A stretch of 64,000 bases of DNA. Origin: Arminella tubonensis (GTDB taxonomy: Bacteria; Pseudomonadota; Alphaproteobacteria; Rhizobiales; Rhizobiaceae). The translations under genes were made by a program, and so were the position numbers. The stretch spans positions 62,001 through 126,000 of the forward strand of contig NZ_PCDP01000040.1 in NCBI RefSeq assembly GCF_003240585.1. The letters are read 5' to 3'. The notes under the pieces are model-generated. The model saw nothing but the letters and a program-made list of their open reading frames with translations, was not told where the DNA came from and made no database searches. Below are positions 53,651 through 62,368 of this stretch, in pieces (positions within the stretch are counted from its first letter, which is position 1; every line of letters starts with the position of its first letter).

Positions 53651-54613
53651 ATGGGATTTATGGACAAGGAGATCCTGCCGGCTACCGACGGGGAACTGCT
53701 TGACGCTTACTCGGATTCACTTTCCCGCGCGGTGGACCTCGTTGGACCGGCCGTCAGCCGGATCGAAAGAGTTGGCGGCCAAGGCGGCCATGGCTCGGGC
53801 TTTGCCGTTTCCCCCGACGGCTTGATCGTCACCAACAACCACGTTGTGGACGACGCAAAGACCGTTCGCATCAAGACGCCGGATGGCTTCGTAACGGAAG
53901 GGCGAGTGCTCGGTCGTGACCCGGATACCGACATCGCCCTTATCAGGGCGAACAATAGCGTCGGCGCCTGGGCTCGCCTTGGCGACTCGAAGCGGCTGAA
54001 ACGCGGACACATCGCCATCGCCATCGGCAATCCGCTTGGGTTCGAATGGACGGTCACCGCCGGAATAATTTCCGCGCTCGGACGCTCCATGCGTGCCGCG
54101 AACGGTCGCTTGATCGACGACGTCATCCAGACGGACGCGGCACTCAACCCTGGCAACTCCGGCGGTCCGTTGGTCTCATCGAACGGCGAGATCGTCGGTG
54201 TCAACACGGCCGTCATCCAGGGAGCACAAAGCATAGCGTTCGCGGTGGCCTCCAACACGGCTAACTACGTCATCGCCGAGATATTGCGGTTCGGTCGCGT
54301 GCGTCATGCCTATATAGGCGTTGCAGTGGATACCATCGACCTACACCGCCGGGTTGCTCTGCATGCTGGCGTTACGCAGACAACGTCCGTAAGGTTGCGT
54401 CGATTGGAACCGGACAGTCCGGCCGATCGCGGCGGGCTGCAGGAAGGCGATGTAATTCTTGCGATCGACGGAAAGCCGGTCGCCGGTGTCGATGATCTGG
54501 TCCGTTTGATGGATGGCGACAGGATCGGCCAGGAGACTGCGTTTCTGGTTTTTTCGGTGCAGGGCACGATCGAAACGAAATTCATTACACCAACGAATCG
54601 CCCTTCGTTGTAG
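53651..54613 (+). CDS. Trypsin-like serine protease with PDZ domain, no signal peptide
   Basis: A 320-aa S1C (HtrA/Deg-type) protease. The catalytic triad is His64 (TNNHVV), Asp94 (DTDIAL) and Ser170 (GNSGGPL); one PDZ domain covers about 225-315 (GGLQEGDVILAIDGKPV). Unlike DegP/DegQ it begins MGFMDKEILPATDGELL with no signal peptide or membrane anchor, so it is probably cytoplasmic. CGAAGGAGATCAAC precedes the ATG. The 270 bp upstream contain no supportable gene. Confidence 0.9.
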   Translation: MGFMDKEILPATDGELLDAYSDSLSRAVDLVGPAVSRIERVGGQGGHGSGFAVSPDGLIVTNNHVVDDAKTVRIKTPDGFVTEGRVLGRDPDTDIALIRANNSVGAWARLGDSKRLKRGHIAIAIGNPLGFEWTVTAGIISALGRSMRAANGRLIDDVIQTDAALNPGNSGGPLVSSNGEIVGVNTAVIQGAQSIAFAVASNTANYVIAEILRFGRVRHAYIGVAVDTIDLHRRVALHAGVTQTTSVRLRRLEPDSPADRGGLQEGDVILAIDGKPVAGVDDLVRLMDGDRIGQETAFLVFSVQGTIETKFITPTNRPSL

Positions 54614-54631
54614 TGTGGTGACGCGATACGA

Positions 54632-55351
54632 ATGAGGTTTGATTTGTGGCAGTTCTTTGAGACTACGCAGGGCACCATTGTCATCGGCGCATTGATAGGT
54701 GCTGTCGGTATAGCGGTTGGACAGCTTCTTCCGAGATTAACAGCCTGGAGCGCGTCTGCACGTTCCAGGGGTTCGGTACGGAAGCAGAATGCGCGGGCCT
54801 TGGCGATGCGCGTGGTTCTCGCACTGGACGATCTGGTTGGCGGCTGCCATAGCGCGGCGATCGATGCTCCCGAGTTTAACCCAGGCGATCCGGGCGACTT
54901 CGTCCTTCATACCGATAACCCGAAGCTCATTCTGCCCAGGGATGTCGACTGGAGTTGTCTGACGCCCGAACTGATGGAAGACATCCTTTGGATGCCGAAC
55001 CGCCTTCGCAACATCATCGACGGGCTGGAGTCGCTCGATGTCAGCCCACCCGAGTTCGATGACTTCTTTCTCCACCGGCAGGCGGACTTTTCGCGACTTG
55101 GCTTGCGGGCCATGGATCTTATCGACAGAATCTGCCTGGAATACGGGATCGAGCAACCGGAGCGCCCTCCATACTATGAGCCGCGCGACACGTTCGAGGA
55201 GGGCGTCGCTTTGGCCGCTGATTTTTCGGATCGCCGCCGCAAGTCTGAACGCAACGCGTCACGCGGTACATCGAATGTTACGCCGTTGTTCGGAATAAGT
55301 GCTCGGGAAGAGAGAGGCCCAAAACCTCCGGAGATTGATCCGGGAATCTGA
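54632..55351 (+). CDS. Membrane-anchored protein of unknown function
   Basis: A 239-aa protein with one N-terminal membrane helix (TIVIGALIGAVGIAVGQLL) and a soluble, acidic domain containing LALDDLVGGCHSAAID, LPRDVDWSCLTPELMEDILWMP and LGLRAMDLIDRI. I do not recognise a named domain; the pattern suggests a helical conserved family. Starts 18 bp after the protease, so probably one operon. Confidence 0.65.
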   Translation: MRFDLWQFFETTQGTIVIGALIGAVGIAVGQLLPRLTAWSASARSRGSVRKQNARALAMRVVLALDDLVGGCHSAAIDAPEFNPGDPGDFVLHTDNPKLILPRDVDWSCLTPELMEDILWMPNRLRNIIDGLESLDVSPPEFDDFFLHRQADFSRLGLRAMDLIDRICLEYGIEQPERPPYYEPRDTFEEGVALAADFSDRRRKSERNASRGTSNVTPLFGISAREERGPKPPEIDPGI

Positions 55352-55488
55352 AACCGGGAAGCAACAGCCGTTTACTCCGATGTCGGTGCCGCCTCCGGGC
55401 GAACAACCGACGCGAGGTGACCTCGAGAGCTGTTCTTTCTGGGAGCGAAGACGAATTTCTATTCGCTATTGGCATAGGAGGATTGACC

Positions 55489-56772
55489 ATGACCGCTCCC
55501 CATCCATCGAAGACGCATATCGGCAATCACAAGCTTCACCCCGAAACGCAGATGCTGAACTACGGCTACGATCCGGAATTGTCGGAAGGGGCCGTGAAGC
55601 CGCCGGTGTTCCTGACATCGACCTTTGTCTTCAAATCGGCGGAAGAGGGGCGTGACTTTTTCGATTTTGTTTCCGGCAGGCGAGAACCGCCTGCGGGAAC
55701 CGGCGCCGGGCTCGTCTATTCGAGGTTCAACCATCCGAACAGCGAGATCGTCGAGGATAGGCTCGCGGTATACGAGGGTACCGAGAGCGGCGTGGTGTTT
55801 TCCTCGGGTATGTCGGCAATCGCGACGACCCTGCTCGCTTTCGTCCGTCCCGGTGATGCCATCCTGCATTCGCAGCCTCTCTACGGTGGCACGGAAACGC
55901 TGCTGGCGAAGACCTTCCTCAACATGGGTGTCGCCGCAGTTGGCTTTTCCGACGGTGTCAGCGAGGCGTCCGTTAAGGCAGCGGCCGACGAGGCGATGGC
56001 GAAGGGTCGCGTTTCGATGATCCTCATCGAAACGCCCGCCAATCCGACCAACAGCCTGGTCGACGTGGCGATGATCCGCCGGATCGCCGACGCGATCGGA
56101 AAACAGCAGAACCATGTTCCCATCATTGCATGCGACAACACGCTTCTCGGCCCCGTCTTTCAGCGGCCGATAGAGCACGGCGCCGATATTTCTCTCTATT
56201 CGCTGACGAAATATGTCGGGGGACATTCGGACCTCATCGCCGGGGCGGCGCTTGGGTCGAAGGCAGTCATGAAGCAGATAAAGGCGCTACGCGGCGCAAT
56301 CGGCACCCAGCTCGATCCGTTTTCCTGCTGGATGCTCGGTAGGTCACTCGAAACGCTGAGCATTCGAATGGAGAGGGCAAACAACAACGCCCGGATCGTG
56401 GCCGATTTTCTGCGCGATCATCCGAAAGTGCAGGGCATGCACTACCTGCCTTATCACGATCCGGAATCCCCGGTGGGGAGAACCTTCGCCAGGCAATGCA
56501 CCGGTGCCGGCTCAACCTTTTCGTTCGATATCCGCGGCGGCCAGCCTGCCTCCTTCAAGTTCCTCAACGCGCTCCAGATATTCAAGTTGGCCGTCAGTCT
56601 TGGCGGCACGGAATCGCTTGCAAGCCATCCGGCGACCATGACCCATTCCGGCGTCCCCGAGGAATTGCGCCGGCGCATCGGCGTGCTCGACACGACGATT
56701 CGGCTGTCGATCGGCATAGAACATCCGGACGATCTCGTCGCCGATTTGACGATCGCACTGGATGCCACCTGA
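55489..56772 (+). CDS. Cys/Met-metabolism PLP enzyme (methionine gamma-lyase/cystathionine gamma-synthase family)
   Basis: A 427-aa PLP fold-type I enzyme. The PLP Lys lies in SLYSLTKYVGGHSD; YSRFNHPN and VVFSSGMSAI are family motifs. TAGGAGGATTGACC before the ATG at 55489 fixes the start. The exact reaction (methionine gamma-lyase, cystathionine gamma-synthase or homocysteine synthesis) cannot be settled by reading. The protein starts with an extra ~25-residue lead compared with E. coli MetB. Confidence 0.9.
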   Translation: MTAPHPSKTHIGNHKLHPETQMLNYGYDPELSEGAVKPPVFLTSTFVFKSAEEGRDFFDFVSGRREPPAGTGAGLVYSRFNHPNSEIVEDRLAVYEGTESGVVFSSGMSAIATTLLAFVRPGDAILHSQPLYGGTETLLAKTFLNMGVAAVGFSDGVSEASVKAAADEAMAKGRVSMILIETPANPTNSLVDVAMIRRIADAIGKQQNHVPIIACDNTLLGPVFQRPIEHGADISLYSLTKYVGGHSDLIAGAALGSKAVMKQIKALRGAIGTQLDPFSCWMLGRSLETLSIRMERANNNARIVADFLRDHPKVQGMHYLPYHDPESPVGRTFARQCTGAGSTFSFDIRGGQPASFKFLNALQIFKLAVSLGGTESLASHPATMTHSGVPEELRRRIGVLDTTIRLSIGIEHPDDLVADLTIALDAT

Positions 56773-56799
56773 ATCGCGGCGAACACCGAGAGTGGCGTG

Positions 56800-56970
56800 C
56801 TAGCCGGGCTTCTTGACGTGGCCAGGAGCGATGGGGTCGCTTCCGGGGAAAGTCTCTTCCAACGCCTCTTCCAGATAGTCGTCCTGCTCTCGCCAGTCCT
56901 TTTTCGACTGGTCGGGAACGGCTTGTTTTGGGGCTTCGGAACCTTTTGCAACTTTTCTTTCGGTGGTCAT
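56800..56970 (-). CDS. Small conserved rhizobial protein (ALEETFPGSDP motif)
   Basis: A 56-aa hydrophilic protein, MTTERKVAKGSEAPKQAVPD..., whose core DYLEEALEETFPGSDPI recurs in many small rhizobial and other alphaproteobacterial proteins. ATGGAGCGGGACAA precedes the ATG at 56970. Charged and probably disordered. Function unknown; homologues are often part of the general stress response, which is inference here. Confidence 0.72.
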   Translation of the reverse strand: MTTERKVAKGSEAPKQAVPDQSKKDWREQDDYLEEALEETFPGSDPIAPGHVKKPG

Positions 56971-57139
56971 TTGTCCCGCTCCATCGAGGCGTTGCCTTGG
57001 CAGATAAATCGTAACGATAGAGCAGTGCCGCCCCTTTGTCGCGTTCTCCGTAGAGGGAATGCTCAAGCGAATTGCCTCTGAGGCCAGGGATCGTACCAAG
57101 CATCTAGCATTCCCGCATGTTCATTCCCATCTCTGGCTG

Positions 57140-57334
57140 ATGCGAACACAGAAGACCGCAATAACGGAACAGAACAAGCTGCACGGCGCGCAGGATATCG
57201 AGATACTGCCGCCCGTGCGCAGAAATGCGCGCAATGGAGCCGTCAGATGCCTGTGCTGTCAGCAGCCTGTGGATATCGACCAGATGGACACGATGACCTG
57301 CGGCATCTGCGATGACTGTATCGCGCGGCCATGA
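57140..57334 (+). CDS. Small zinc-ribbon-like protein
   Basis: A 64-aa protein from the ATG at 57140. Its C-terminal half has CLCC and CGICDDC spaced by about 12 residues, a possible four-Cys zinc site. An in-frame upstream start at 57059 exists but overlaps the promoter region of the neighbour. Weak ribosome binding site. No family assigned. Confidence 0.5.
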   Translation: MRTQKTAITEQNKLHGAQDIEILPPVRRNARNGAVRCLCCQQPVDIDQMDTMTCGICDDCIARP

Positions 57335-57503
57335 GCGCCGACATTGACCCAAACCGCGAATTCTCTCGCTTTTGACGGCTGACCATTTTGGTGCTTCTCT
57401 TCTCCCGAGCTTCGCCCTGCAGTGAAATCGCTTGATCGCTACTGCCATAAATTGACAGCATGTTCGTCTATTGTTGCTTCAGTGTTCAATGGGGAGACAA
57501 GTC

Positions 57504-57875
57504 ATGTTCAGCCAGAATTTCATGCTTCTTTATGTCGACAGTCCCAGCGCAAGCGCCACGTTTTACGGCGCACTGCTGGAGCGGGAGCCTGTCGAGACGT
57601 CACCGACATTTGCTCTCTTTGCCCTTGATTCTGGCCTGATGCTCGGCCTGTGGTCGCGCCACACCGTGGAGCCGGCCGCCACCGCTGCCGGTGGAGGAGG
57701 TGAGGTCGCGTTTACGGTCGAAACCGCGGCTGACGTCGACGACACTCACAGCAGCTGGAAGGCACGTGGCCTTTCGATCCTGCAGGAACCGACGACAATG
57801 GATTTTGGCCGGACATTCGTGGCGCTGGATCCCGATGGCCATCGCCTGCGCGTTTTCGCTCCCGAGCAGGAATAG
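57504..57875 (+). CDS. VOC-family protein (EhpR/phenazine-resistance-like)
   Basis: A 123-aa glyoxalase/bleomycin-resistance-fold protein. FMLLYVDSPSASATFYGALL opens the first half and GRTFVALDPDGHRLRVF closes the second. GGGGAGACAAGTC precedes the ATG at 57504. The layout is similar to small phenazine-binding VOC proteins, but metal ligands are incomplete, so binding rather than catalysis is possible. The EVE gene starts 10 bp downstream. Confidence 0.82.
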   Translation: MFSQNFMLLYVDSPSASATFYGALLEREPVETSPTFALFALDSGLMLGLWSRHTVEPAATAAGGGGEVAFTVETAADVDDTHSSWKARGLSILQEPTTMDFGRTFVALDPDGHRLRVFAPEQE

Positions 57876-57885
57876 GAGAGTGGCC

Positions 57886-58557
57886 ATGACCGAACATTGG
57901 ATCGCAGTCGCGTCCGCCGAGCACGTCCGGCGCGGCCGTAAAGAAGGCTTCATGCAGATCTGCCATGGAAAAGTCGGGCCGCTCAAGCGGGTGAAGCCGG
58001 GAAGCGGAATAGTCTACTATTCACCGTCGACCACCATGGGTGTCAACGACCGGCTGCAGGCATTCACGGCGCTGGGATATGTGGCTCAGGGCGAGCTCTA
58101 CATTGTCGAGATGGAGAACGGTTTCCGGGCCTATCGCCGCGACGTCGACTGGCACAACGACAAGGAAGCAGCCATTCGGCCGCTGCTTGATATGCTTGAA
58201 TTCACCGCGAACAAGTCGAACTGGGGCTACCAGCTTCGCTTCGGTCTTTGTCAGATCAGCGCCCAAGATTTTGGCCTGATCGAAACCGCCATGTCACGCA
58301 TCTCAGCGCGGAGCGGGGTTGGAAAGCGGCGCTTGCGGACTTCAAGCCCGCTTGACGCAGCGGAAGCCAACATGGCTGGTCGATGTGTCCTCCGGCTCGG
58401 CATGGCGTGCGGCGGGCCGATAGCGACGGCAATAATTGGGCGCACAGAGATGCGACCCGCCCTTGAGAACACGCCGGGCAATCCGAATCTGCGGCTGGCG
58501 TGGGTCAAAGCTTGCTTCGAGATCGCCGCCGCGCGGATTTTGCGGGATGCAGCATGA
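57886..58557 (+). CDS. EVE-domain protein, C-terminus probably frameshifted
   Basis: EVE domains bind modified nucleobases. Residues 1-136 fit the family (MTEHWIAVASAEHV, FMQICHGK, VYYSPSTTMG, YRRDVDW, WGYQLRFG). Family members usually end near residue 150, yet this frame runs on to 223 aa and overlaps 216 bp of the oppositely coded formylglycine enzyme. A shift of one base near 58291 would instead read HLSAERGWKAALADFKPA and stop at 58355, removing nearly all of the overlap. AATAGGAGAGTGGCC precedes the ATG. I take the last ~85 residues as an artefact of a small deletion or sequencing error. Confidence 0.75.
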   Translation: MTEHWIAVASAEHVRRGRKEGFMQICHGKVGPLKRVKPGSGIVYYSPSTTMGVNDRLQAFTALGYVAQGELYIVEMENGFRAYRRDVDWHNDKEAAIRPLLDMLEFTANKSNWGYQLRFGLCQISAQDFGLIETAMSRISARSGVGKRRLRTSSPLDAAEANMAGRCVLRLGMACGGPIATAIIGRTEMRPALENTPGNPNLRLAWVKACFEIAAARILRDAA

Positions 58558-59334
58558 CTTTGCCGCGGGCTCCGGATGTCGCGTCGACCAGAAGTCGGAT
58601 GTCCATTCCCAGACATTGCCGATCATGTCGTAGATGCCGTAGCCGTTTGGCGGAAAGCTGCGGATAGGCGTGGTTCTGTCGAGACCCGGCGGCTTGGTGC
58701 TGTGCGTGGGAAACGTTCCCTGCCATGTGTTGGCCATCAGCTTGCCATCAGGTGAGAGTTCGTCGCCCCAGGCGAATTCGACGCCCTCAAGGCCGCCGCG
58801 CGCAGCCAGTTCCCACTCCGCTTCGGTCGGCAGGTCCTTGCCGACCCACTCCGCATAGGCCTTCGCATCGGCATAGGCGACATGGACAACGGGATGGTCG
58901 AGCTTGCCGCGGATATCGCTCCGTCCGCCATACGGATGACGCCAGTTCGCGCCAAACTTGAACGACCACCACTGGCTAATGTCGGGGCTATTGACTGGGC
59001 CTTTCGGCGGGCTGAAGACCAGCGATCCGGCTCTCAACATGTTTGGAAGCGCGCCCGGATAATCCTTTGGATCTGGTGCCTTTTCAGCGACTGTGACGTG
59101 GCCGGTTGCTTTAACAAAGGCGGCGAACTGGCGATTTGTGACGGGCGCCGCATCGATCCAGAAGCCATCGACTGCGACGGGATGAGCCGGCGCTTCCTCG
59201 GGATAGGCTCGGTCCGAGCCCATCTGATACGTGCGACCCGGAATCCATACCATATCGTCGACAACGGATCCGGCCTTCAGCGTTGCCGTCTCTTCGTGAC
59301 CGGCCTCTTTTCCCGGTTGAAAAGCAACTTCCAT
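58342..59334 (-). CDS. Formylglycine-generating enzyme (SUMF1-type sulfatase activator)
   Basis: Oxidises a Cys in the CxPxR motif of sulfatases and related enzymes to formylglycine. The 330-aa protein has the FGE-sulfatase domain throughout (MVWIPGRTYQMGSD, LPTEAEWELAARGG, NVWEWTSDFW). Crucially it carries the copper-binding Cys pair, Cys297 and Cys302, in GGSHLCAPNYCRRYRPAAR, matching verified bacterial FGEs and separating it from the many inactive SUMF1 homologues. No sulfatase gene is in the window, so its substrate is encoded elsewhere. Confidence 0.93.
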   Translation of the reverse strand: MEVAFQPGKEAGHEETATLKAGSVVDDMVWIPGRTYQMGSDRAYPEEAPAHPVAVDGFWIDAAPVTNRQFAAFVKATGHVTVAEKAPDPKDYPGALPNMLRAGSLVFSPPKGPVNSPDISQWWSFKFGANWRHPYGGRSDIRGKLDHPVVHVAYADAKAYAEWVGKDLPTEAEWELAARGGLEGVEFAWGDELSPDGKLMANTWQGTFPTHSTKPPGLDRTTPIRSFPPNGYGIYDMIGNVWEWTSDFWSTRHPEPAAKSCCIPQNPRGGDLEASFDPRQPQIRIARRVLKGGSHLCAPNYCRRYRPAARHAEPEDTSTSHVGFRCVKRA

Positions 59335-59470
59335 CGCGCTTGCACCTTTCTCGTCTTCACTTGCAGAATAGCATCACTGGCGGGACCGGCAATGCCGAAC
59401 AAAGTGCCGGTCACGTCAGAGACGATCGCCAAGCCTCGAAATGGGCGGAATCGCGCCGCGCCGCTCACGT

Positions 59471-60805
59471 TCACGGGTTGAGGTCCGGAAGCATTCCGGC
59501 TCGGCTGCGGACAACCTGTCGCGACCGTCTCGCCAAGCGTCGGCTGCGTTTGAGGCTGCCTTTCAGCTTTGAGACGTCGACTGCCTCATCCGTAGTTTTC
59601 GGTCTGTCGAAGAGCTTGCGCTCCAGCGCGTCCACTTGTGTTTCAAGTTCCGCGTCGACAATCGTAGCGCGCCAATCCGTCAAAATTCTGAAACCGGCCT
59701 TTCTCGACCAGGAATCTAGTGCTCGATAGGTCGCGGCAGGATCGTCGTGCTTGAGAGTTGCCAGAAGCGCATTGAAATAGCTGCTCTCGGTTTGGCGTCT
59801 GGCATCCAGGATGCGCTCCATTTGATTTCGAAGTCTTGGCAGCAGCAAGCGAAGCACTACGACAGATCCGAGCAACACGGCAGCGAGCAGCCCCGCGATA
59901 ACCAGATTGCGCTTATTGGCAATCGCCGCTGATTTCGGTGTGCCATCCTCCAGCGTCGGCGCGATCGCGTCCGATGGCGCGGGCGCTGCAGCTACAGTCA
60001 CGGTCACCGCCGGAGTTGAAGACGTCTGCATGGCATGCGTCTTCGTATCGAACCACTCAAGCGAAACGGCTGGAATCTCCAAAGTGCCGGTCGTGTTGAC
60101 GACGTAGGTTACGCTCGAGGTTCGGCTGCTTCCGCTCTGGCCGTCTGTGTCCTTGACTCCATCGGCGATAGCGGGCGTCTGCTGGTAAATACTGGCGCCG
60201 ACAGGTGCAACGAAGGACAGGGCGGGGATCATCATCGCCTGGGTATTCTGCGCGAAAATCGTAACCCTCCGGACGATGGTTTCGCCAACCTTCAACGTTG
60301 CAGGGTCACGGTCGAGTGATTGCGAGATCGTGAGGTTCTCCGCGGCGAATGTTGGAGATGTCTGGCGCCCCCCTGGAAGGCCCGAGACTGAAAACGTCGT
60401 GGCCGGAAGCGTCACGGAGGCTCTGACGGGTGCTGCATTCTCATCGGCATAGCTGAACGTGATGGCAGCCGGGGGCAGGCTGAAATTTCCCTCCGCCTGC
60501 GGAACGATCGCATAGACATGGCGAATGCCGGAATACTGCACGCCGTCAATCGTCTCCACCATGTTCTGCCCCCGCTGCTCGGGCAAGGTCACGACTGCGT
60601 TCGGAATGTCGAAGAGTGGAAGTTGCGGTGGCGACGTAAAGAAATTCGGTGCGAAGACATCGACGGCGAGGTTGATCTGCTGGCCTGGAATAATCGGGCC
60701 CACCGTCGTCACCGTCGCCCGGGCGAAGGGCTGCGCGGCAGCGTTGCCAGCCGACGTCGCGAACAGAAAGCCGAAAATCGAAAGGACAATCGATAGCAAT
60801 CTCAT
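59471..60805 (-). CDS. BatD-like protein
   Basis: A 444-aa envelope protein. A signal peptide (ending AAAQPFA) precedes Ig-like beta domains with VGETIVRRVTIFAQ, which fit BatD; one membrane helix (about residues 298-318) leads to a cytoplasmic tail. BatD proteins act in the Bat (aerotolerance) MoxR-VWA systems; molecular function is unknown. The ATG overlaps the stop of the BatB-like gene by 4 bp, and it is the last gene of the operon. Confidence 0.85.
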   Translation of the reverse strand: MRLLSIVLSIFGFLFATSAGNAAAQPFARATVTTVGPIIPGQQINLAVDVFAPNFFTSPPQLPLFDIPNAVVTLPEQRGQNMVETIDGVQYSGIRHVYAIVPQAEGNFSLPPAAITFSYADENAAPVRASVTLPATTFSVSGLPGGRQTSPTFAAENLTISQSLDRDPATLKVGETIVRRVTIFAQNTQAMMIPALSFVAPVGASIYQQTPAIADGVKDTDGQSGSSRTSSVTYVVNTTGTLEIPAVSLEWFDTKTHAMQTSSTPAVTVTVAAAPAPSDAIAPTLEDGTPKSAAIANKRNLVIAGLLAAVLLGSVVVLRLLLPRLRNQMERILDARRQTESSYFNALLATLKHDDPAATYRALDSWSRKAGFRILTDWRATIVDAELETQVDALERKLFDRPKTTDEAVDVSKLKGSLKRSRRLARRSRQVVRSRAGMLPDLNP

Positions 60806-62368
60806 TGCTTGCCACCTTTCGCTTCTATGGCAAACTTTCGCGCCATCAGGTCTGCGGGACTAACCTGTATGTTCTTCATCCACATCTCGGAGGTTTGCTC
60901 CGCAATGTTCATCTGATCTTCCTTGCCCTTTTTGCCCTTCTCGTCGAACTCGACTTTGTCCGGCGCTTGGTTCGGATCCTGCTGCTTCTCGTCCTCGTTC
61001 TGTTTTTTCGCAGCCAGGAGCTTTTCGGCGATGGCCAGGTTGAACTGAGCGTCGGGCCAATCCTTGCGTATTGAGAGCGCTTGCTTGTAGGCGGCAACCG
61101 CTTCTTCGAACTTCAGCAGACGCAGAAATGAATTGCCCTGTCCGTAATAGCTTTCAGCGCTGTTCTGAGCCGCGAAGGCATCGATTGCCTCATCAAATTT
61201 TCCGGCTCGATAAAGTGCCGTCCCGCGCCAGAGCGGATCGCGGAAATAGGCAGCAGCACTGAGGTAGTCGCCGCGATCGAAGGCAAGCTGTCCTTGCTGG
61301 TCGGGGGTTAGCCAGGCATCGGCGAAGTGCCACTCCGCAGCCTGCAGGCGGTCCGCTCCCATCAACAATTGGACGGACAAGAACAGGCAGCCGAGACGGA
61401 CGACCCAGCCGCGCCGGAAGGACATGGCGAACAGAGCCGCGATCGGTATCGACAGCCACCAGCCCAAATCGCGCCAGCGGTCGCCGCTGTCGGCACGTTT
61501 CTGGTCGAAATGGAAGCGTATGTGCTGCGTCACCCAGCGGACGTCCTTGTCATCGGCCGTGATCGTCGCCACATCGGCCCCGGTGTCGGAGTGGAGCTTC
61601 TTAAATGCCTCGACGTCGAGGCGGGCGAATGTTCGTGCGCCGTTGGATTGGTTCAGGAAGCCGCCATTCGCCAATTTGACCGGACCGCCTTCCGCAGTGC
61701 CGATGCCAAGGACAACGATGCTGTCTTTGGTCTTGCTGCCGAATGCGGGGAATGCGCTTTCCTCGATCCCATCGGTCATGAAGAGGATGGTCCCGGATGT
61801 ATCTTCGCCTGCCAAGGCGGCCTCCGCGAGCCGCAAGGCAACGGTCGAGTTCTTTCCCGGCACCGGCATGATACGCGTCGACAAGGCATCCACGTAAGTC
61901 TGGATAAGGGCGGTGTCGTCGGTGAACGGCAGGACGGAATGGGCGGTTCCGGCATAGGCGATGATCGCCGTTCTGGCACCGTCCCTCGACGCGACAATGT
62001 CTTTGATCTTGAGCTTGGCGCGCTCCAGCCGGGACGGCGTGATATCGATGGCGTCCATCGTGGCCGACAGGTCGACGGCGATAGCAAGGGGAGCCGTATT
62101 CTCGACAAATGGTGGCAATTCTCGTTGCCACGTCGGGGCCAGCAGCGGCGATCGCCCCAACAAACATGAGCAATCCCATAAGCTGATACGGCCGAAATCG
62201 CGTCTTATCAGTGCTCTCCACGATCAGATGAGTGAGCAGATGCGGGGCGATCAAGGTCTTCCAGCGCGAGCGGACGTCGTTGGATCGCGCCGCGAGCCAG
62301 ATGAAGCCGATAACAGGCAGCAGAGACGCCAGCCACCATGGTCTGAGAAAATGAAAATCTCCGATCAT
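60802..62368 (-). pseudogene. BatB/BatC-like VWA-TPR membrane protein, split by a frameshift
   Basis: The gene starts at ATG 62368 (MIGDFHFLRPWWLASLLPVI), overlapping the BatA stop, and reads through membrane helices to AAAGP. There the frame shifts by one base; the continuation TWQRELPPFVENTAPLAIAV (VWA domain with DLSATMD), then TPR-like repeats, is in the other frame. The break falls at a run of four Gs (plus strand 62135-62138), where three would restore GPTWQREL. Without the shift the product would be about 521 aa. Either a real inactivation, a sequencing error or, less likely, programmed frameshifting. Confidence 0.85.
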
